Below are positions 40,829-50,096 of a stretch of 64,000 nt of DNA, in pieces. This DNA is from Saprospiraceae bacterium (lineage in GTDB: Bacteria; Bacteroidota; Bacteroidia; Chitinophagales; Saprospiraceae). A program made the position numbers and the translations under genes. Within the stretch, counting starts at the first letter, position 1; the number at the start of each line of letters is the position of its first letter. The stretch spans positions 65,001-129,000 of the forward strand of contig JADKAE010000010.1 of NCBI GenBank assembly GCA_016715405.1, written 5' to 3'. Under the pieces are notes generated by a model that saw only the letters and a list, made by a program, of their open reading frames with translations, made no database searches and was not told the DNA's origin.

Positions 40829-41572
40829 TCATTGCACCAATTGTTCACTGATTTTTCCAAAACGCCGTTCCCGCTGCTGGAAGTCAATAATAGCTTCGTA
40901 TAAATGCTGGCGGCGGAAATCGGGCCAGAAAACCGGTGTAAAATACAACTCGGCATAGGCAAGTTGCCACAGCATAAAGTTGCTGAGGCGCATTTCGCCG
41001 CTGGAGCGTATCAACAATTCAGGATCGGGGATGCCGAGGGTGCTCAGGGCATCGTTAAAGAGTTTTTCGGTAATGGCTTCGGGGCTCAGCTCGCCATGTT
41101 GCACGCGGATTGCCAGTTGGCGCGCCGCTTCTACCAATTCCCACTTAGCGCTGTAATTGAGTGCCAACACCAGCGTCATGCGGTTGTTCTTGCTGGTATT
41201 GTGAATGCCGTCGAGCAGGGCTTTGCGGGTAGAGTCGGGCAAGCGGCTGATATCGCCGATGGCCTGCAGTCTGATATTATTTTTATTGAGGGTCTCGATC
41301 TCTTTGTGAAGGGTTTCAACCAGCAAACGCATCAAGGCGCCCACCTCCATGGCTGGGCGGTTCCAGTTTTCGGTAGAAAAAGCATAGAGCGTGAGGTATT
41401 CCACGCCTAATTCGGCAGCGGCCTCGGTCACTTCGCGCACAGCTTTTACGCCGTTGCGGTGGCCAAACACACGCGGTTTGCCATGCTGTTTGGCCCATCT
41501 GCCATTGCCATCCATGATGACGGCAATGTGCCTGGGTAGTTTGTCAAGGTTGATCTGCGACTTTAAGTCCAT
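40829..41572 (-). CDS. uppS: Isoprenyl transferase (undecaprenyl diphosphate synthase)
   Basis: 247 aa from ATG 41572; ATG 41590 is a longer option. Cis-prenyltransferase motifs are complete: IMDGNGRWAKQHGKPRVFGH with the catalytic Asp, YAFSTENWNRP, and LLIRSSGEMRLSNFMLWQ with the diphosphate-binding Arg residues, followed by AELYFTPVFWPDF. It builds the C55 lipid carrier for peptidoglycan and other glycans. It is upstream of bamA by 82 bases on the same strand and probably in one transcript from the -7 element at 41652-41659. Confidence 0.95.
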   Translation of the reverse strand: MDLKSQINLDKLPRHIAVIMDGNGRWAKQHGKPRVFGHRNGVKAVREVTEAAAELGVEYLTLYAFSTENWNRPAMEVGALMRLLVETLHKEIETLNKNNIRLQAIGDISRLPDSTRKALLDGIHNTSKNNRMTLVLALNYSAKWELVEAARQLAIRVQHGELSPEAITEKLFNDALSTLGIPDPELLIRSSGEMRLSNFMLWQLAYAELYFTPVFWPDFRRQHLYEAIIDFQQRERRFGKISEQLVQ

Positions 41573-41651
41573 GTTGCTCTCTTCAACCAACGCAGCGTTT
41601 GAAAGCCGCAGTAGGGGGCCGTCTTGGCGCTTTGTTTTTGAAAAATTCGCA

Positions 41652-41659
41652 CAAAGTTA
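41652..41659 (-). promoter_or_regulatory. TAnnTTTG -7 element for uppS-bamA
   Basis: The minus strand reads TAACTTTG, an exact consensus match, about 80 bases before the uppS ATG. A -33 TTG at 19-21 bases is not obvious. Confidence 0.4.
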
Positions 41660-41741
41660 AGAAAAGAAACTGCAAAATGCGCTATTTTGCATAGTTAGCG
41701 CACTTAACATAACGCGCCATTACTGCAAAACACCTACTGCC

Positions 41742-43700
41742 ATGCAAAACAAGAACGCGAAAACCTTCGAACCGTACATCGCTGCGAAAGATTTAATTCC
41801 TGAATTTACACTCAAAGCCATCTTATTAGGCTCATTCTTCGGCATCCTCTTCGGCGCCGCCACCGTATACCTGGGGCTCAAAGTAGGACTTACCGTAAGC
41901 GCCTCTATCCCTATCGCCGTATTGGCGATTTCTATTTTTAAAAAATTGGGAAATGCCACCATCCTCGAGAGCAATATCGTACAAACAATAGGCTCTGCGG
42001 GTGAATCGGTGGCGGCAGGCGTGGTGTTTACGATCCCGGCCCTGCTCTTCCTCGCAGGAGGGGAAAGCTACTTCCAATACTTCCAGATTTTTGTGCTGGC
42101 ACTCATCGGCGGCGTATTGGGCGTGTTATTTATGATACCGCTGAGGCGCTCGCTTATTGTAAAAGAACACGGCAACCTGCCTTATCCCGAAGGCACCGCC
42201 TGCGCCGACGTGCTGATCGCCGGCGAAAAAGGCGGCAAGCTGGCCCAGAAGGTGTATATGGGCCTCGGCGTGGCTTTTTTATATAAATTTTTAATGTCAA
42301 TTATCGGCCTTTGGAAAGAAGCGCCCAGCATCGTTTTTGGCAAAAACTCGGCCCTGCCCAACGGCACGGTTAACGGCGAGATCACCCCCGAACTGCTTGG
42401 CGTGGGTTATGTGATCGGGCCGCGTATTTCCGGCGTGATGGTAGCCGGCGGCGTATTGTCGTGGCTGGCCCTGATACCCCTGATTACTATTTTTGGCGCC
42501 GGACTTACCACTCCGCTGGCGCCCGAAGCCACTAAGCTCATCACCGATATGACGCCCAGCGAAATCTGGAGCCGCTATATCCGCTATATCGGCGCCGGCG
42601 CCGTGACTTTCGGCGGGATTATGACGCTTATTAAAACCCTGCCCACTATTGTGAGCGCATTCGGCGATTCATTCCGCGATCTGCGCGAACAAAGATCGGG
42701 ACAGGCCGTGGCCCCAACCCGCACAGAACGCGATATTCCACTGGTATATGTGCTTGTAGGCAGTCTGGGCCTCATCGTGCTGATGACCTTGTTGCCCAAT
42801 ATGCCGACCAACTTTTTTTCGGCAATCCTGATTATTGTGTTCGGCTTTTTTTTCGTCACGGTATCCTCGCGTATCGTAGGCCTCATCGGTTCTTCATCGA
42901 ACCCAATCTCGGGTATGACGATCGCCACGCTGATGGCTACTTCGTTGATCTTTTTAGGCCTGGGCTGGACAGGCGACGCATACCAGCCTATTGCTCTGGT
43001 GGTGGGCTCTATCGTGTGTATAGCTTCCGCTAATGCAGGCGCTACTTCGCAAGACCTCAAAACGGGTTATATCGTGGGCGCAACGCCCTACCGTCAACAG
43101 ATTGGACTTATCATTGGCGTATTGGTGTCGGTCGTATTTATCGGCTTGACTTTGCTATTACTCGAAAACACCCTCGGCATCGGCGAAGCTACGCCCGAAC
43201 ACCCTAATCCCCTGCCGGCGCCACAAGCCACCTTGATGGCAACGGTGATCAAAGGCCTCCTGAGCCAAAACCTGCCCTGGGGCCTGGTTATCTCCGGTAT
43301 GGCTATAGCCGCAGTAGTGGAGCTATGCGGTGTCAGCTCGCTTGCATTTGCCGTAGGCGCCTACTTACCCCTATCCACCACCTCGCCCATTTTTATCGGC
43401 GGTTTGGTAAAATGGCTGGTAGATCGCCGCAACAAACAAAAAGATGAAGAATCTGAAATAGGCCCCGGTGCGTTGTTTAGCTCCGGTCTCATTGCCGGCG
43501 GTGCAATCACAGGTATTCTGATTGCCGTAATGCTGGGTACCAACATGGGTAAAAACGCCGACGGTACACCCAAATCGCTAATGGACATGGTAAATACCCA
43601 TATCGGTGAAAATATGGGTGGAATGGGCGATATCATAGGTGTAGTTGCCTTCGGCCTTCTGGCGTTCCTGCTCTGGCGCGTGGCCAGTAGGAAGGAGTAG
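41742..43700 (+). CDS. OPT-family oligopeptide/metal-chelate transporter
   Basis: 652 aa, about 15 hydrophobic segments, the standard size for the bacterial OPT family. Family landmarks include PEFTLKAILLGSFFGILFGAA near the N-terminus, GNLPYPEGTACADVLIAGE in the first third, and YIVGATPYRQQIGLIIG and GPGALFSSGLIAGGA later. Members import peptides or metal-siderophore complexes with protons; the substrate cannot be told. The gene is divergent from uppS. Its stop codon is the first element of heptamer array J. Confidence 0.92.
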   Translation: MQNKNAKTFEPYIAAKDLIPEFTLKAILLGSFFGILFGAATVYLGLKVGLTVSASIPIAVLAISIFKKLGNATILESNIVQTIGSAGESVAAGVVFTIPALLFLAGGESYFQYFQIFVLALIGGVLGVLFMIPLRRSLIVKEHGNLPYPEGTACADVLIAGEKGGKLAQKVYMGLGVAFLYKFLMSIIGLWKEAPSIVFGKNSALPNGTVNGEITPELLGVGYVIGPRISGVMVAGGVLSWLALIPLITIFGAGLTTPLAPEATKLITDMTPSEIWSRYIRYIGAGAVTFGGIMTLIKTLPTIVSAFGDSFRDLREQRSGQAVAPTRTERDIPLVYVLVGSLGLIVLMTLLPNMPTNFFSAILIIVFGFFFVTVSSRIVGLIGSSSNPISGMTIATLMATSLIFLGLGWTGDAYQPIALVVGSIVCIASANAGATSQDLKTGYIVGATPYRQQIGLIIGVLVSVVFIGLTLLLLENTLGIGEATPEHPNPLPAPQATLMATVIKGLLSQNLPWGLVISGMAIAAVVELCGVSSLAFAVGAYLPLSTTSPIFIGGLVKWLVDRRNKQKDEESEIGPGALFSSGLIAGGAITGILIAVMLGTNMGKNADGTPKSLMDMVNTHIGENMGGMGDIIGVVAFGLLAFLLWRVASRKE

Positions 43701-43746
43701 TTGGTTAGCAATTAGCAGTCAGCTATCAGCCGGCTGCTAATTGCTA
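43698..43746. repeat. Heptamer array J with 13-bp perfect inverted ends
   Basis: Seven consecutive units in 7-bp register from TAGTTGG and TTAGCAA to GCTGCTA and ATTGCTA. The outer 13 bases TAGCAATTAGCAG (43706-43718) pair exactly with 43734-43746. The array begins with the OPT stop codon (43698-43700) and ends 14 bases before the next start. Confidence 0.8.
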
Positions 43747-43760
43747 AAAAATGGGGCGCC

Positions 43761-45398
43761 ATGAAAAAAAGGGTTTTCATCTTGTTATTATTTGTTGTTC
43801 TGAAAGGAATCGCGATAGCGCAGGTTTCCGAGAATATGTCTTTGTTGGCCAACTGGGACGATAACACCCTGCCCGTACATTCCGGATTGGTATACAACGA
43901 CATATGGGGTTATGCCGCCGAGGGGCGCGAATATGCCATTTTGGGTTCGGCGCAGAAAGTGCATTTTATTGATGTGACCAACCCTGCAAGCATACAACAC
44001 ATTGATGCCTTTCCCGGCGGCGCCAGTTCTGTGTGGCGCGACATGAAAACGTATGGTCAATACGCCTATGCGGTGGCCGACCAGGGTATGGAGGGCCTCA
44101 TGATTTTTGATATGAGCAACCTACCGGCGTCGGTTACCAAGGTGAGTCAGATCACTACCTTTTTTGTGCGGGCGCACAACATCTTTATCGATACGCAAAC
44201 CGGGCGTTTGTATGTCGCCGGGGCTAATTCTGCACCCAATGGCATCGTTGTTTTAGATCTTACTTCCGACCCCGCCAATCCTACGCTGTTGGCCAACGTA
44301 AGTCTGCCCGGCGGCTATGTGCATGACGTTTATGTAGAAAACAACCAGGCTTATTGTTCGCACGGCGGCAACGGCCTGCACGTTTACAACATGACCACCC
44401 CGACCTCTCCGGTGGAACTGGGCGCTATCACCGATTACCCTGAAATCGGCTACAACCACAGCAGTTGGCGCAGCGGAAATTACCTCGTATTCGCCGACGA
44501 AACGCACGGCCGGGGGTTAAAATGCGTAGATGTCAGCGACTTGTCGGATATGGTGATTACCGATATTTTTCGGTCCACCCTGTTGGCGCCGACTTATATC
44601 AATAGCATCGTGCACAATCCTTTTATTTTGGGCAATTATTGCTACGTGTCTTATTATCACGAAGGGGTGCAGGTATTTGATATTTCCAATCCTGACGCCG
44701 TAGTCCGTATAGCCTATTACGATACTTATCCTACCAATACCAATTATAGTGGTTACGATGGGTGCTGGGGGGTATACCCTTATTTACCATCGGGCCGCAT
44801 TTTGGGTTCCGATATTCTCAACGGGTTGTTCGTACTGCAGTTGTCGTTCAGTCCATTGCCAGTAGAATGGGGATTATTGCAAGCGCAGGAAGAAAGAGGA
44901 GATATCGTGATAAGTTGGTCTACCTTAACAGAAACTGGTCAATGCGAGTTTACGGTAGAACGTTCGGCAGACGGCCGTAGCTTTGTTGCCCTTTGCACTT
45001 TGGCCGGCCCGGCACAGCCTAATTTGAGCGAGCTAAACTATTCTTACAGGGATCGACAGCCGATTGACGGTGTAAATTATTATCGCATCCGCCAGACTGA
45101 TCCTGACGGCAGCATCTTTTGGTCGGACATGGTAAGTGTTGAGGTTGCCGTGCCAGAGAAGGGCTTTCTGATATATCCCGCTATAGTCCATGAAGGTCAG
45201 GAATTTAACCTATTGCTACCTCCGGGAGAATGGCAAGTTGCTTTATATCAAAATAACGGACAGTTTTTTGCCCAACAACATTTATCTGGTGGCAGGACCG
45301 TCTGGCCTACCGACAGGCTTTCACCCGGTATTTATGTATTGCATGCCATTAATCAGCTCACAAATACCCAGTATGCTGGCCGTTTAGTGGTAAAATAA
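43761..45398 (+). CDS. Secreted choice-of-anchor-B / LVIVD-repeat protein
   Basis: 545 aa. Signal peptide (VFILLLFVVLKGIAIAQ), then the choice-of-anchor-B pattern (NDIWGYAAEGREYAILGS, KVHFIDVTNPASI, WRDMKTYGQYAYAVADQG) with LVIVD-type blades to about residue 365. Next is a fibronectin-like linker typical of Saprospiria (ISWSTLTETGQCEFTVERS, NYYRIRQTDPDGS), and a C-terminal domain from LIYPAIVHEGQEFNL that resembles a sorting domain but is less canonical (no PNP). It is probably exported and surface-bound. It is convergent with the epimerase gene, 8 bases apart, so transcripts must overlap. Confidence 0.82.
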   Translation: MKKRVFILLLFVVLKGIAIAQVSENMSLLANWDDNTLPVHSGLVYNDIWGYAAEGREYAILGSAQKVHFIDVTNPASIQHIDAFPGGASSVWRDMKTYGQYAYAVADQGMEGLMIFDMSNLPASVTKVSQITTFFVRAHNIFIDTQTGRLYVAGANSAPNGIVVLDLTSDPANPTLLANVSLPGGYVHDVYVENNQAYCSHGGNGLHVYNMTTPTSPVELGAITDYPEIGYNHSSWRSGNYLVFADETHGRGLKCVDVSDLSDMVITDIFRSTLLAPTYINSIVHNPFILGNYCYVSYYHEGVQVFDISNPDAVVRIAYYDTYPTNTNYSGYDGCWGVYPYLPSGRILGSDILNGLFVLQLSFSPLPVEWGLLQAQEERGDIVISWSTLTETGQCEFTVERSADGRSFVALCTLAGPAQPNLSELNYSYRDRQPIDGVNYYRIRQTDPDGSIFWSDMVSVEVAVPEKGFLIYPAIVHEGQEFNLLLPPGEWQVALYQNNGQFFAQQHLSGGRTVWPTDRLSPGIYVLHAINQLTNTQYAGRLVVK

Positions 45399-45406
45399 AA
45401 GAACTG

Positions 45407-46384
45407 CTATTTCCTTTTCATTTTTTCCAATTCATAAGACAGCGTTTCCTCCAATCCTTCCCGCAGTGGCCGGGGATTGTAGCCCAGTTCGCGTTTGGCT
45501 TTTGCATTGTCGCCCAGGTAGGTTACGCCTGCCTGCACGCGCAAGGCCTCTGAAGAATACATCTCAGGCAGTGGGATCAGCCATTCAATAAGGGACACCA
45601 ATAAGGCCGTGATTTTTAGCATCACCGGCGGGATAGCCAGCGGTTTGCGGATGCCGGTAACTTCTTCGGCTATCTGCATCGCCTCGGCAAGCGTGTGCGT
45701 GGGGCCGCAAATAATATACGTTGTGCCCGGCTGCGCCTTATCCATAGCCAGGATGTGGGCTTCGGCGATGTCATCCACGTGAGCCCAGCTATAGCCTGCC
45801 TGTTGAGGTATCACCGGCAACTTTTTTTGTAGATATAGCCTAAGAGCTTCATCGCTCATACTGGTACCGTCGGGGCCATAAATTAATCCCGGCATGAGGA
45901 TTACCAGCGGCAGGCCTTCCTTGATAAATTGCAGCGCGACATCGTGGGCGGCGGCTTTTGTGCGATCGTATTCACTGATATGTTTTCCCGTAAAGTGGTA
46001 AGACTCATCGCGCTCGGCGCCATGTGTATCCGAGTTGATCGCCAGTGTGCTAGTATAAACACCTTTGGTGATATGCAATTCCTTCATCAGTTCGAGCACA
46101 TGGCGGGTGCCTTCCACATTGATTTGCCAACCGGGTTTTTTATCCTTCACCCCCACTTTATACGAGCCCGCCACGTGAAATACGCCGTCGCAGCCCGTCA
46201 TAGGCTGTCGCATGCTTTCTTTGTCGGTCACGTCGCCTTTTACTACGGTTACGCCCATATCTACTAAAGCTTGTGCTTTTTCAGGATCGCGTACTACGGC
46301 CACTACTTCGTGATTGCGGTTGCGCAGCATTTTTGCCAGTCTGTTGCCTACAAATCCCGTGGCGCCGGTGAGAAAGTATTTCAT
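45407..46384 (-). CDS. NAD-dependent epimerase/dehydratase (extended SDR)
   Basis: 325 aa from ATG 46384. Extended-SDR fold with TGATGFVGNRLAKML at residues 6-20 (GxxGxxG). The active-site Tyr/Lys lies in YDRTKAAA, with the Ser/Thr in YTSTLA upstream. The C-terminal half resembles dihydroflavonol-4-reductase-like proteins (HVDDIAEAHILAMDKA). It acts on a sugar nucleotide, sterol- or flavonol-like compound, or similar; the substrate is unknown. Confidence 0.88.
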   Translation of the reverse strand: MKYFLTGATGFVGNRLAKMLRNRNHEVVAVVRDPEKAQALVDMGVTVVKGDVTDKESMRQPMTGCDGVFHVAGSYKVGVKDKKPGWQINVEGTRHVLELMKELHITKGVYTSTLAINSDTHGAERDESYHFTGKHISEYDRTKAAAHDVALQFIKEGLPLVILMPGLIYGPDGTSMSDEALRLYLQKKLPVIPQQAGYSWAHVDDIAEAHILAMDKAQPGTTYIICGPTHTLAEAMQIAEEVTGIRKPLAIPPVMLKITALLVSLIEWLIPLPEMYSSEALRVQAGVTYLGDNAKAKRELGYNPRPLREGLEETLSYELEKMKRK

Positions 46385-46547
46385 AATGAGGTTGGGTTTT
46401 ATGAACAGGTGAAGATGTAAAAAAGTTGGGACATTTACATCCTGCACAATTCAAAACCCCTTATCTTGAATCTGCTTTTCCCGTCTTTATGAAAACCTGC
46501 CTTTAGTTTTATTCTACTCATTTCGTTGGCCAAAAAACAAAGTGAAA

Positions 46548-47816
46548 ATGAAAGAGGATTTCTTGCACTACCTCTGGCGTACGCGCCGTTTTGACCTGTC
46601 TGACCTATATGCTACTGATGGTCGCCCACTGTTAATAGTCGAGCCAGGGGAATACAACCGGCATGCCGGCCCCGACTTCCTGCACGCCCGCGTGCGCATA
46701 GACGACACCTTGTGGGCCGGCAACGTAGAAATGCACCTGCGCGCTTCGGAATGGCTCCAGCACGGCCACCAGCACGATGCGGCTTATGACAACGTCATTT
46801 TGCACGTAGTGTTGGAAGAAGACAAGCCCATCTTCAGAGCTAACGGCGAACGCATCGCCTGCCTGGAGCTCAAACGGAGAATTCCGCCACGGCTGAGCGG
46901 AACCTATCTGCAATTGCTACACGCCGAAAACTGGATACCCTGCCAGCGGCATTTTGCAGATGTTGAAAATACCACAAAAATGCTTTGGCTCGACCGCCTG
47001 CTGGTAGAACGCCTCGAAGAAAAAACCGAACGCCTGGTAGCAAGACTGGAAGCAGCTACTTACGATTGGGAAGAAGTATTTTACCAGTCCCTGGCCGCCA
47101 ATTTCGGCACTAACATCAATGCAGCGCCTTTCGATGTGCTGGCAAGGTCGCTGCCACTAAAATTACTTTCGAAACACCGCAACAGCCTATTGCAGATAGA
47201 AGCGCTAATTTTTGGACAAGCCGGCATGCTAGACGGGACTTTTGCTGATGAATACCCCCGCCGGCTCAGTGAAGAGTATCGTTTTTTGAAAAAAAAATAC
47301 AAACTGATGCCCATAGAGCCGGCTATGTGGAAATTTCTGCGCCTGCGACCCGCCAATTTCCCTACGGTCAGACTGGCACAATTGTCGGCGCTGCTCTTCG
47401 GCGGAGAACACCTGTTTAGCAAAACCCTGGCAGCTGCCGATTTTCGAGAAATCGAACGCCTGTTTGACTTGCGGGTGTCGCTATATTGGCTCGACCACTA
47501 TGTATTTGATAAGCCTTCTATTCGTCGCCCTAAACCACTTGGGCATGATGCCATCCACCTCATTACGGCCAATACAATTGTACCGTTTCTGTTTTTATAC
47601 GGCGCCCACAAACATGAAGAACGCTACAAAGAAAAAGCCCTGCAATTGCTGGAAGCCCTGCCCGCCGAAGCCAACCACGTGATGGACGGCTGGAAAAAGT
47701 TGGACTGTATTGCCAGGAACGCCTACCAATCGCAGGCGCTTTTGCAACTCAAACAGAAATATTGCGACCGCAAACGCTGTTTGGAATGTGCTATCGGGAA
47801 TGCCATACTGAAGTAA
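46548..47816 (+). CDS. DUF2851-family protein
   Basis: 422 aa from ATG 46548; a GTG at 46542 is two codons upstream. It matches the DUF2851 pattern common in Bacteroidota: LHYLWRTRRFDLSDL at the start, VEPGEYNRHAGPDFLHARVRIDDTLWAGNVEMHLRASEW, and a C-terminal cluster of cysteines (CDRKRCLECAIGNAIL) that could bind a metal. The N-terminal part, with its D/E-rich NAGPDF and WAGNVEMH, resembles a nuclease-like core. The function of the family is unknown to me. It is convergent with the antiporter gene. Confidence 0.85.
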   Translation: MKEDFLHYLWRTRRFDLSDLYATDGRPLLIVEPGEYNRHAGPDFLHARVRIDDTLWAGNVEMHLRASEWLQHGHQHDAAYDNVILHVVLEEDKPIFRANGERIACLELKRRIPPRLSGTYLQLLHAENWIPCQRHFADVENTTKMLWLDRLLVERLEEKTERLVARLEAATYDWEEVFYQSLAANFGTNINAAPFDVLARSLPLKLLSKHRNSLLQIEALIFGQAGMLDGTFADEYPRRLSEEYRFLKKKYKLMPIEPAMWKFLRLRPANFPTVRLAQLSALLFGGEHLFSKTLAAADFREIERLFDLRVSLYWLDHYVFDKPSIRRPKPLGHDAIHLITANTIVPFLFLYGAHKHEERYKEKALQLLEALPAEANHVMDGWKKLDCIARNAYQSQALLQLKQKYCDRKRCLECAIGNAILK

Positions 47817-47833
47817 ACTCAGGAATATGCACA

Positions 47834-49813
47834 CTAGACTACCGCCCGATAAAACTGTTCAATATTTTCCTGGTCACCGCTTATAAATATTAAATCGTTT
47901 TGAATCAATTTTTCATCCGGGGATACGGACTCAATCATTTTACCCTTTCTCAATATGGCTAATATATTAATGCCAAAATTCTTTCTTACATCAACTTCGG
48001 AGATAGTCTTCCCTATTATATCTCCGCTATCGGCCATAAGTCGTACACAGGTTATTTTGAAATCGGGTATTCTTGTTGACGAAATAGTTCTGGGCAATTT
48101 ATTGGGTGATCTGAATAGCTTGTAGTCATCTGCCCTAATGGTGTCAATAAAGTTTTCAATTTCATCCATTGGTATCAGATAATTGTGCAATACATGCGAG
48201 AATATTTCGATGGAAGTCTCAAATTCTTCGGGTATTACTTCGTCGGCGCCAAGTGCGGTAAGCGGAGCTATTTCTTTTACGTAACGGGTTCTAACGATGA
48301 TATAAACCGATTGTGAAATATCCCGGATATTTGCAATGATCGCCTTAGTTGCCTGCGGATCAGAAATAGCTATGACTACGACTCTCGCCTTGTTGAGATG
48401 AACAGCCTCCAGTATATGTGCATGAATAGCATCCCCATAAACAATAGGTTTTCCCTTCTTTTTTTCATGAGCAACTATTTCCGCATCCAATTCTAATATG
48501 ACATAGGGGATTTTTGCATATTGGGCTGCTTTGGCTACATTAGTGCCATTAATACCATAGCCGATAATTACTAAATGATCGTCGAGTTCGTATTTTTTAT
48601 CCTGTTCTTTTTTTTGCGCTTGAGTGTTCAATATTCCCCATTTCTTTTGCATGCGGGAACTGATCATTAATGCAGTTATTTTTTCAGAATACATTATTAC
48701 GAAGGGAGTAAGCAGCATAGTTATTATAGAAACCGAAAGAAAGTATTGGTTTACTTCAGGTGAAAGTAATTTATACTCAATACCCACTTTTGATAAAATA
48801 AAAGAAAACTCTCCGATTTGAAATAATGCAAATCCAGTAAGAAATACGGTCCGCGGCGGGTATTTTAAAGAAGCGGTAGCAATAGCGGCAATAGCTGTTT
48901 TTAATATTAATACACCTAATACCAAAAAAAGTATTATGGGTGCATTTTTAATAAAAAAAGAAAGATCAAGCAACATACCCACCGAAATAAAAAAAAAGCT
49001 GGTGAATAATTCTCTAAATGGAAGGATAGTGCCTGTAGCCTGATGGCTATAATCGGATTCAGAAATAATGAGTCCTGCAATAAATGCCCCTAATGCAAGC
49101 GACAACCCAGCTGAGGAAGTAATATGCGACGGCAAAACACAAGGTAATTGGGCAAGTAAAAACAACTCTTTGCTATTTGTTTTTACAATTAAATATAAAA
49201 ACCGTGGAACTATATACTTCGCACTGATGTAAGTGCCAATGACTACCAATACGGATTTAATTAATAGTTCGGATATTGACACCACTAAATTAGTAGACTG
49301 CCCGGCAAGAATAGGAGTCACCAGCATCATGGGCACCACTATGATATCCTGAAAAATAAGAATCCCCAGCGCGTTGCGTCCATGAGGTGCAGAAATTTCA
49401 TTGCGTTCTTGCAATATCTTCAGGACGATGGCCGTGCTCGAAAGAGAGAAAAGAAATCCGACAAAAACAGACTCGCCCCAACTCCTGCCCAATAATTTAT
49501 AGATAATGGAGGTAGCAGCAACAGTAAGACCTACTTGTATGAATCCACCTATAAATACTGTTTTTCGAATGGATGCTAATTGTTTTATCGAAAGCTCCAT
49601 ACCGATAACAAAGAGCAATAGAATGACACCTATTTCTGAAATAGTTTCTACCTGATGAACCCCTTTAACAAGGCTGAGGCCGTATGGCCCGATAATCACT
49701 CCGGTAAGCAGAAAACCTAAAATAGAGGGTAGTTTAAACCGTTGCAGAATAAATACTACAATTACCGAAAACCCCAAAAGTACTAGCAGGTCTTGAAATA
49801 ATGATTCGTGCAT
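47834..49813 (-). CDS. CPA2 monovalent cation/proton antiporter with RCK domains (KefB/C-like)
   Basis: 659 aa. Thirteen or so membrane segments (residues 1-385) with the ion-site segment FLFSLSSTAIVLKIL, a TrkA_N domain with GYGINGTNVAKAA (residues 415-530), and a TrkA_C domain at the end. It exchanges K+ or Na+ for H+ under nucleotide control. Residues near LLAQLPCVLPSHITSSAG look out of frame: the +1 frame gives ITLCFAVAYYF, which fits the family, so two compensating indels probably lie near 49100-49150. The gene is strongly AT-rich (12 G+C in the 60 bases from 48901) compared with its neighbours, suggesting transfer. Confidence 0.88.
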   Translation of the reverse strand: MHESLFQDLLVLLGFSVIVVFILQRFKLPSILGFLLTGVIIGPYGLSLVKGVHQVETISEIGVILLLFVIGMELSIKQLASIRKTVFIGGFIQVGLTVAATSIIYKLLGRSWGESVFVGFLFSLSSTAIVLKILQERNEISAPHGRNALGILIFQDIIVVPMMLVTPILAGQSTNLVVSISELLIKSVLVVIGTYISAKYIVPRFLYLIVKTNSKELFLLAQLPCVLPSHITSSAGLSLALGAFIAGLIISESDYSHQATGTILPFRELFTSFFFISVGMLLDLSFFIKNAPIILFLVLGVLILKTAIAAIATASLKYPPRTVFLTGFALFQIGEFSFILSKVGIEYKLLSPEVNQYFLSVSIITMLLTPFVIMYSEKITALMISSRMQKKWGILNTQAQKKEQDKKYELDDHLVIIGYGINGTNVAKAAQYAKIPYVILELDAEIVAHEKKKGKPIVYGDAIHAHILEAVHLNKARVVVIAISDPQATKAIIANIRDISQSVYIIVRTRYVKEIAPLTALGADEVIPEEFETSIEIFSHVLHNYLIPMDEIENFIDTIRADDYKLFRSPNKLPRTISSTRIPDFKITCVRLMADSGDIIGKTISEVDVRKNFGINILAILRKGKMIESVSPDEKLIQNDLIFISGDQENIEQFYRAVV

Positions 49814-49849
49814 AAATACCCTTTCTTGCGAATATATGGATTTATGCCC

Positions 49850-49887
49850 AAAAAAACAAGGTCATCCCGTTTGGCGAGATGACCTTG
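49850..49887 (-). terminator. Rho-independent terminator of tRNA-Leu
   Basis: On the minus strand the arms AAGGTCAT and ATGACCTT (49879-49886 and 49858-49865) enclose a 13-base loop and are followed by a run of seven T. It sits six bases after the tRNA 3' end. Confidence 0.85.
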
Positions 49888-49892
49888 ATGTG

Positions 49893-49976
49893 TGCCCAGA
49901 ACAAGATTCGAACTTGCACACCCTTGCGAGCACTACCCCCTCAAAGTAGCGTGTCTACCAATTTCACCATCTGGGC
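49893..49976 (-). tRNA. tRNA-Leu (anticodon GAG)
   Basis: 84 bases, class II. Acceptor arms GCCCAGA and TCTGGGC pair fully; the D-arm is GTG...CAC. The anticodon stem is CTACT/GGTAG with loop TTGAGGG, giving anticodon GAG. A long variable arm and a T-arm with GTTCGAATC follow. The discriminator base is A and no complete CCA is encoded. A -7 element lies at 50024-50031 and a terminator at 49850-49887, so it is a single-gene transcript. Confidence 0.95.
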
Positions 49977-50023
49977 GGGTGTGTTTTCAGGAATAGAACC
50001 GGCTATTTCCCGAAATAGTTTTG

Positions 50024-50031
50024 CAAAGATA
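50024..50031 (-). promoter_or_regulatory. TAnnTTTG -7 element for tRNA-Leu
   Basis: The minus strand reads TATCTTTG, an exact match, about 48 bases before the tRNA. It lies three bases from a degenerate palindrome copy (50034-50066) that would occupy the -33 region. Confidence 0.45.
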
Positions 50032-50033
50032 AT

Positions 50034-50066
50034 GTAGCGCCGCTAAATATTGCGCCTCCACGCAAA
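50034..50066. repeat. Degenerate copy of the GTAGAGGCGCAA palindrome
   Basis: The right half TTGCGCCTCCACGCAAA (50050-50066) matches the copy at 11848-11864 with one difference. The left half is eroded (GTAGCGCCGCTAA). It lies upstream of tRNA-Leu. Confidence 0.5.
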
Positions 50067-50096
50067 AAAATTGTTTCCCTACATACAAGTGATCCT

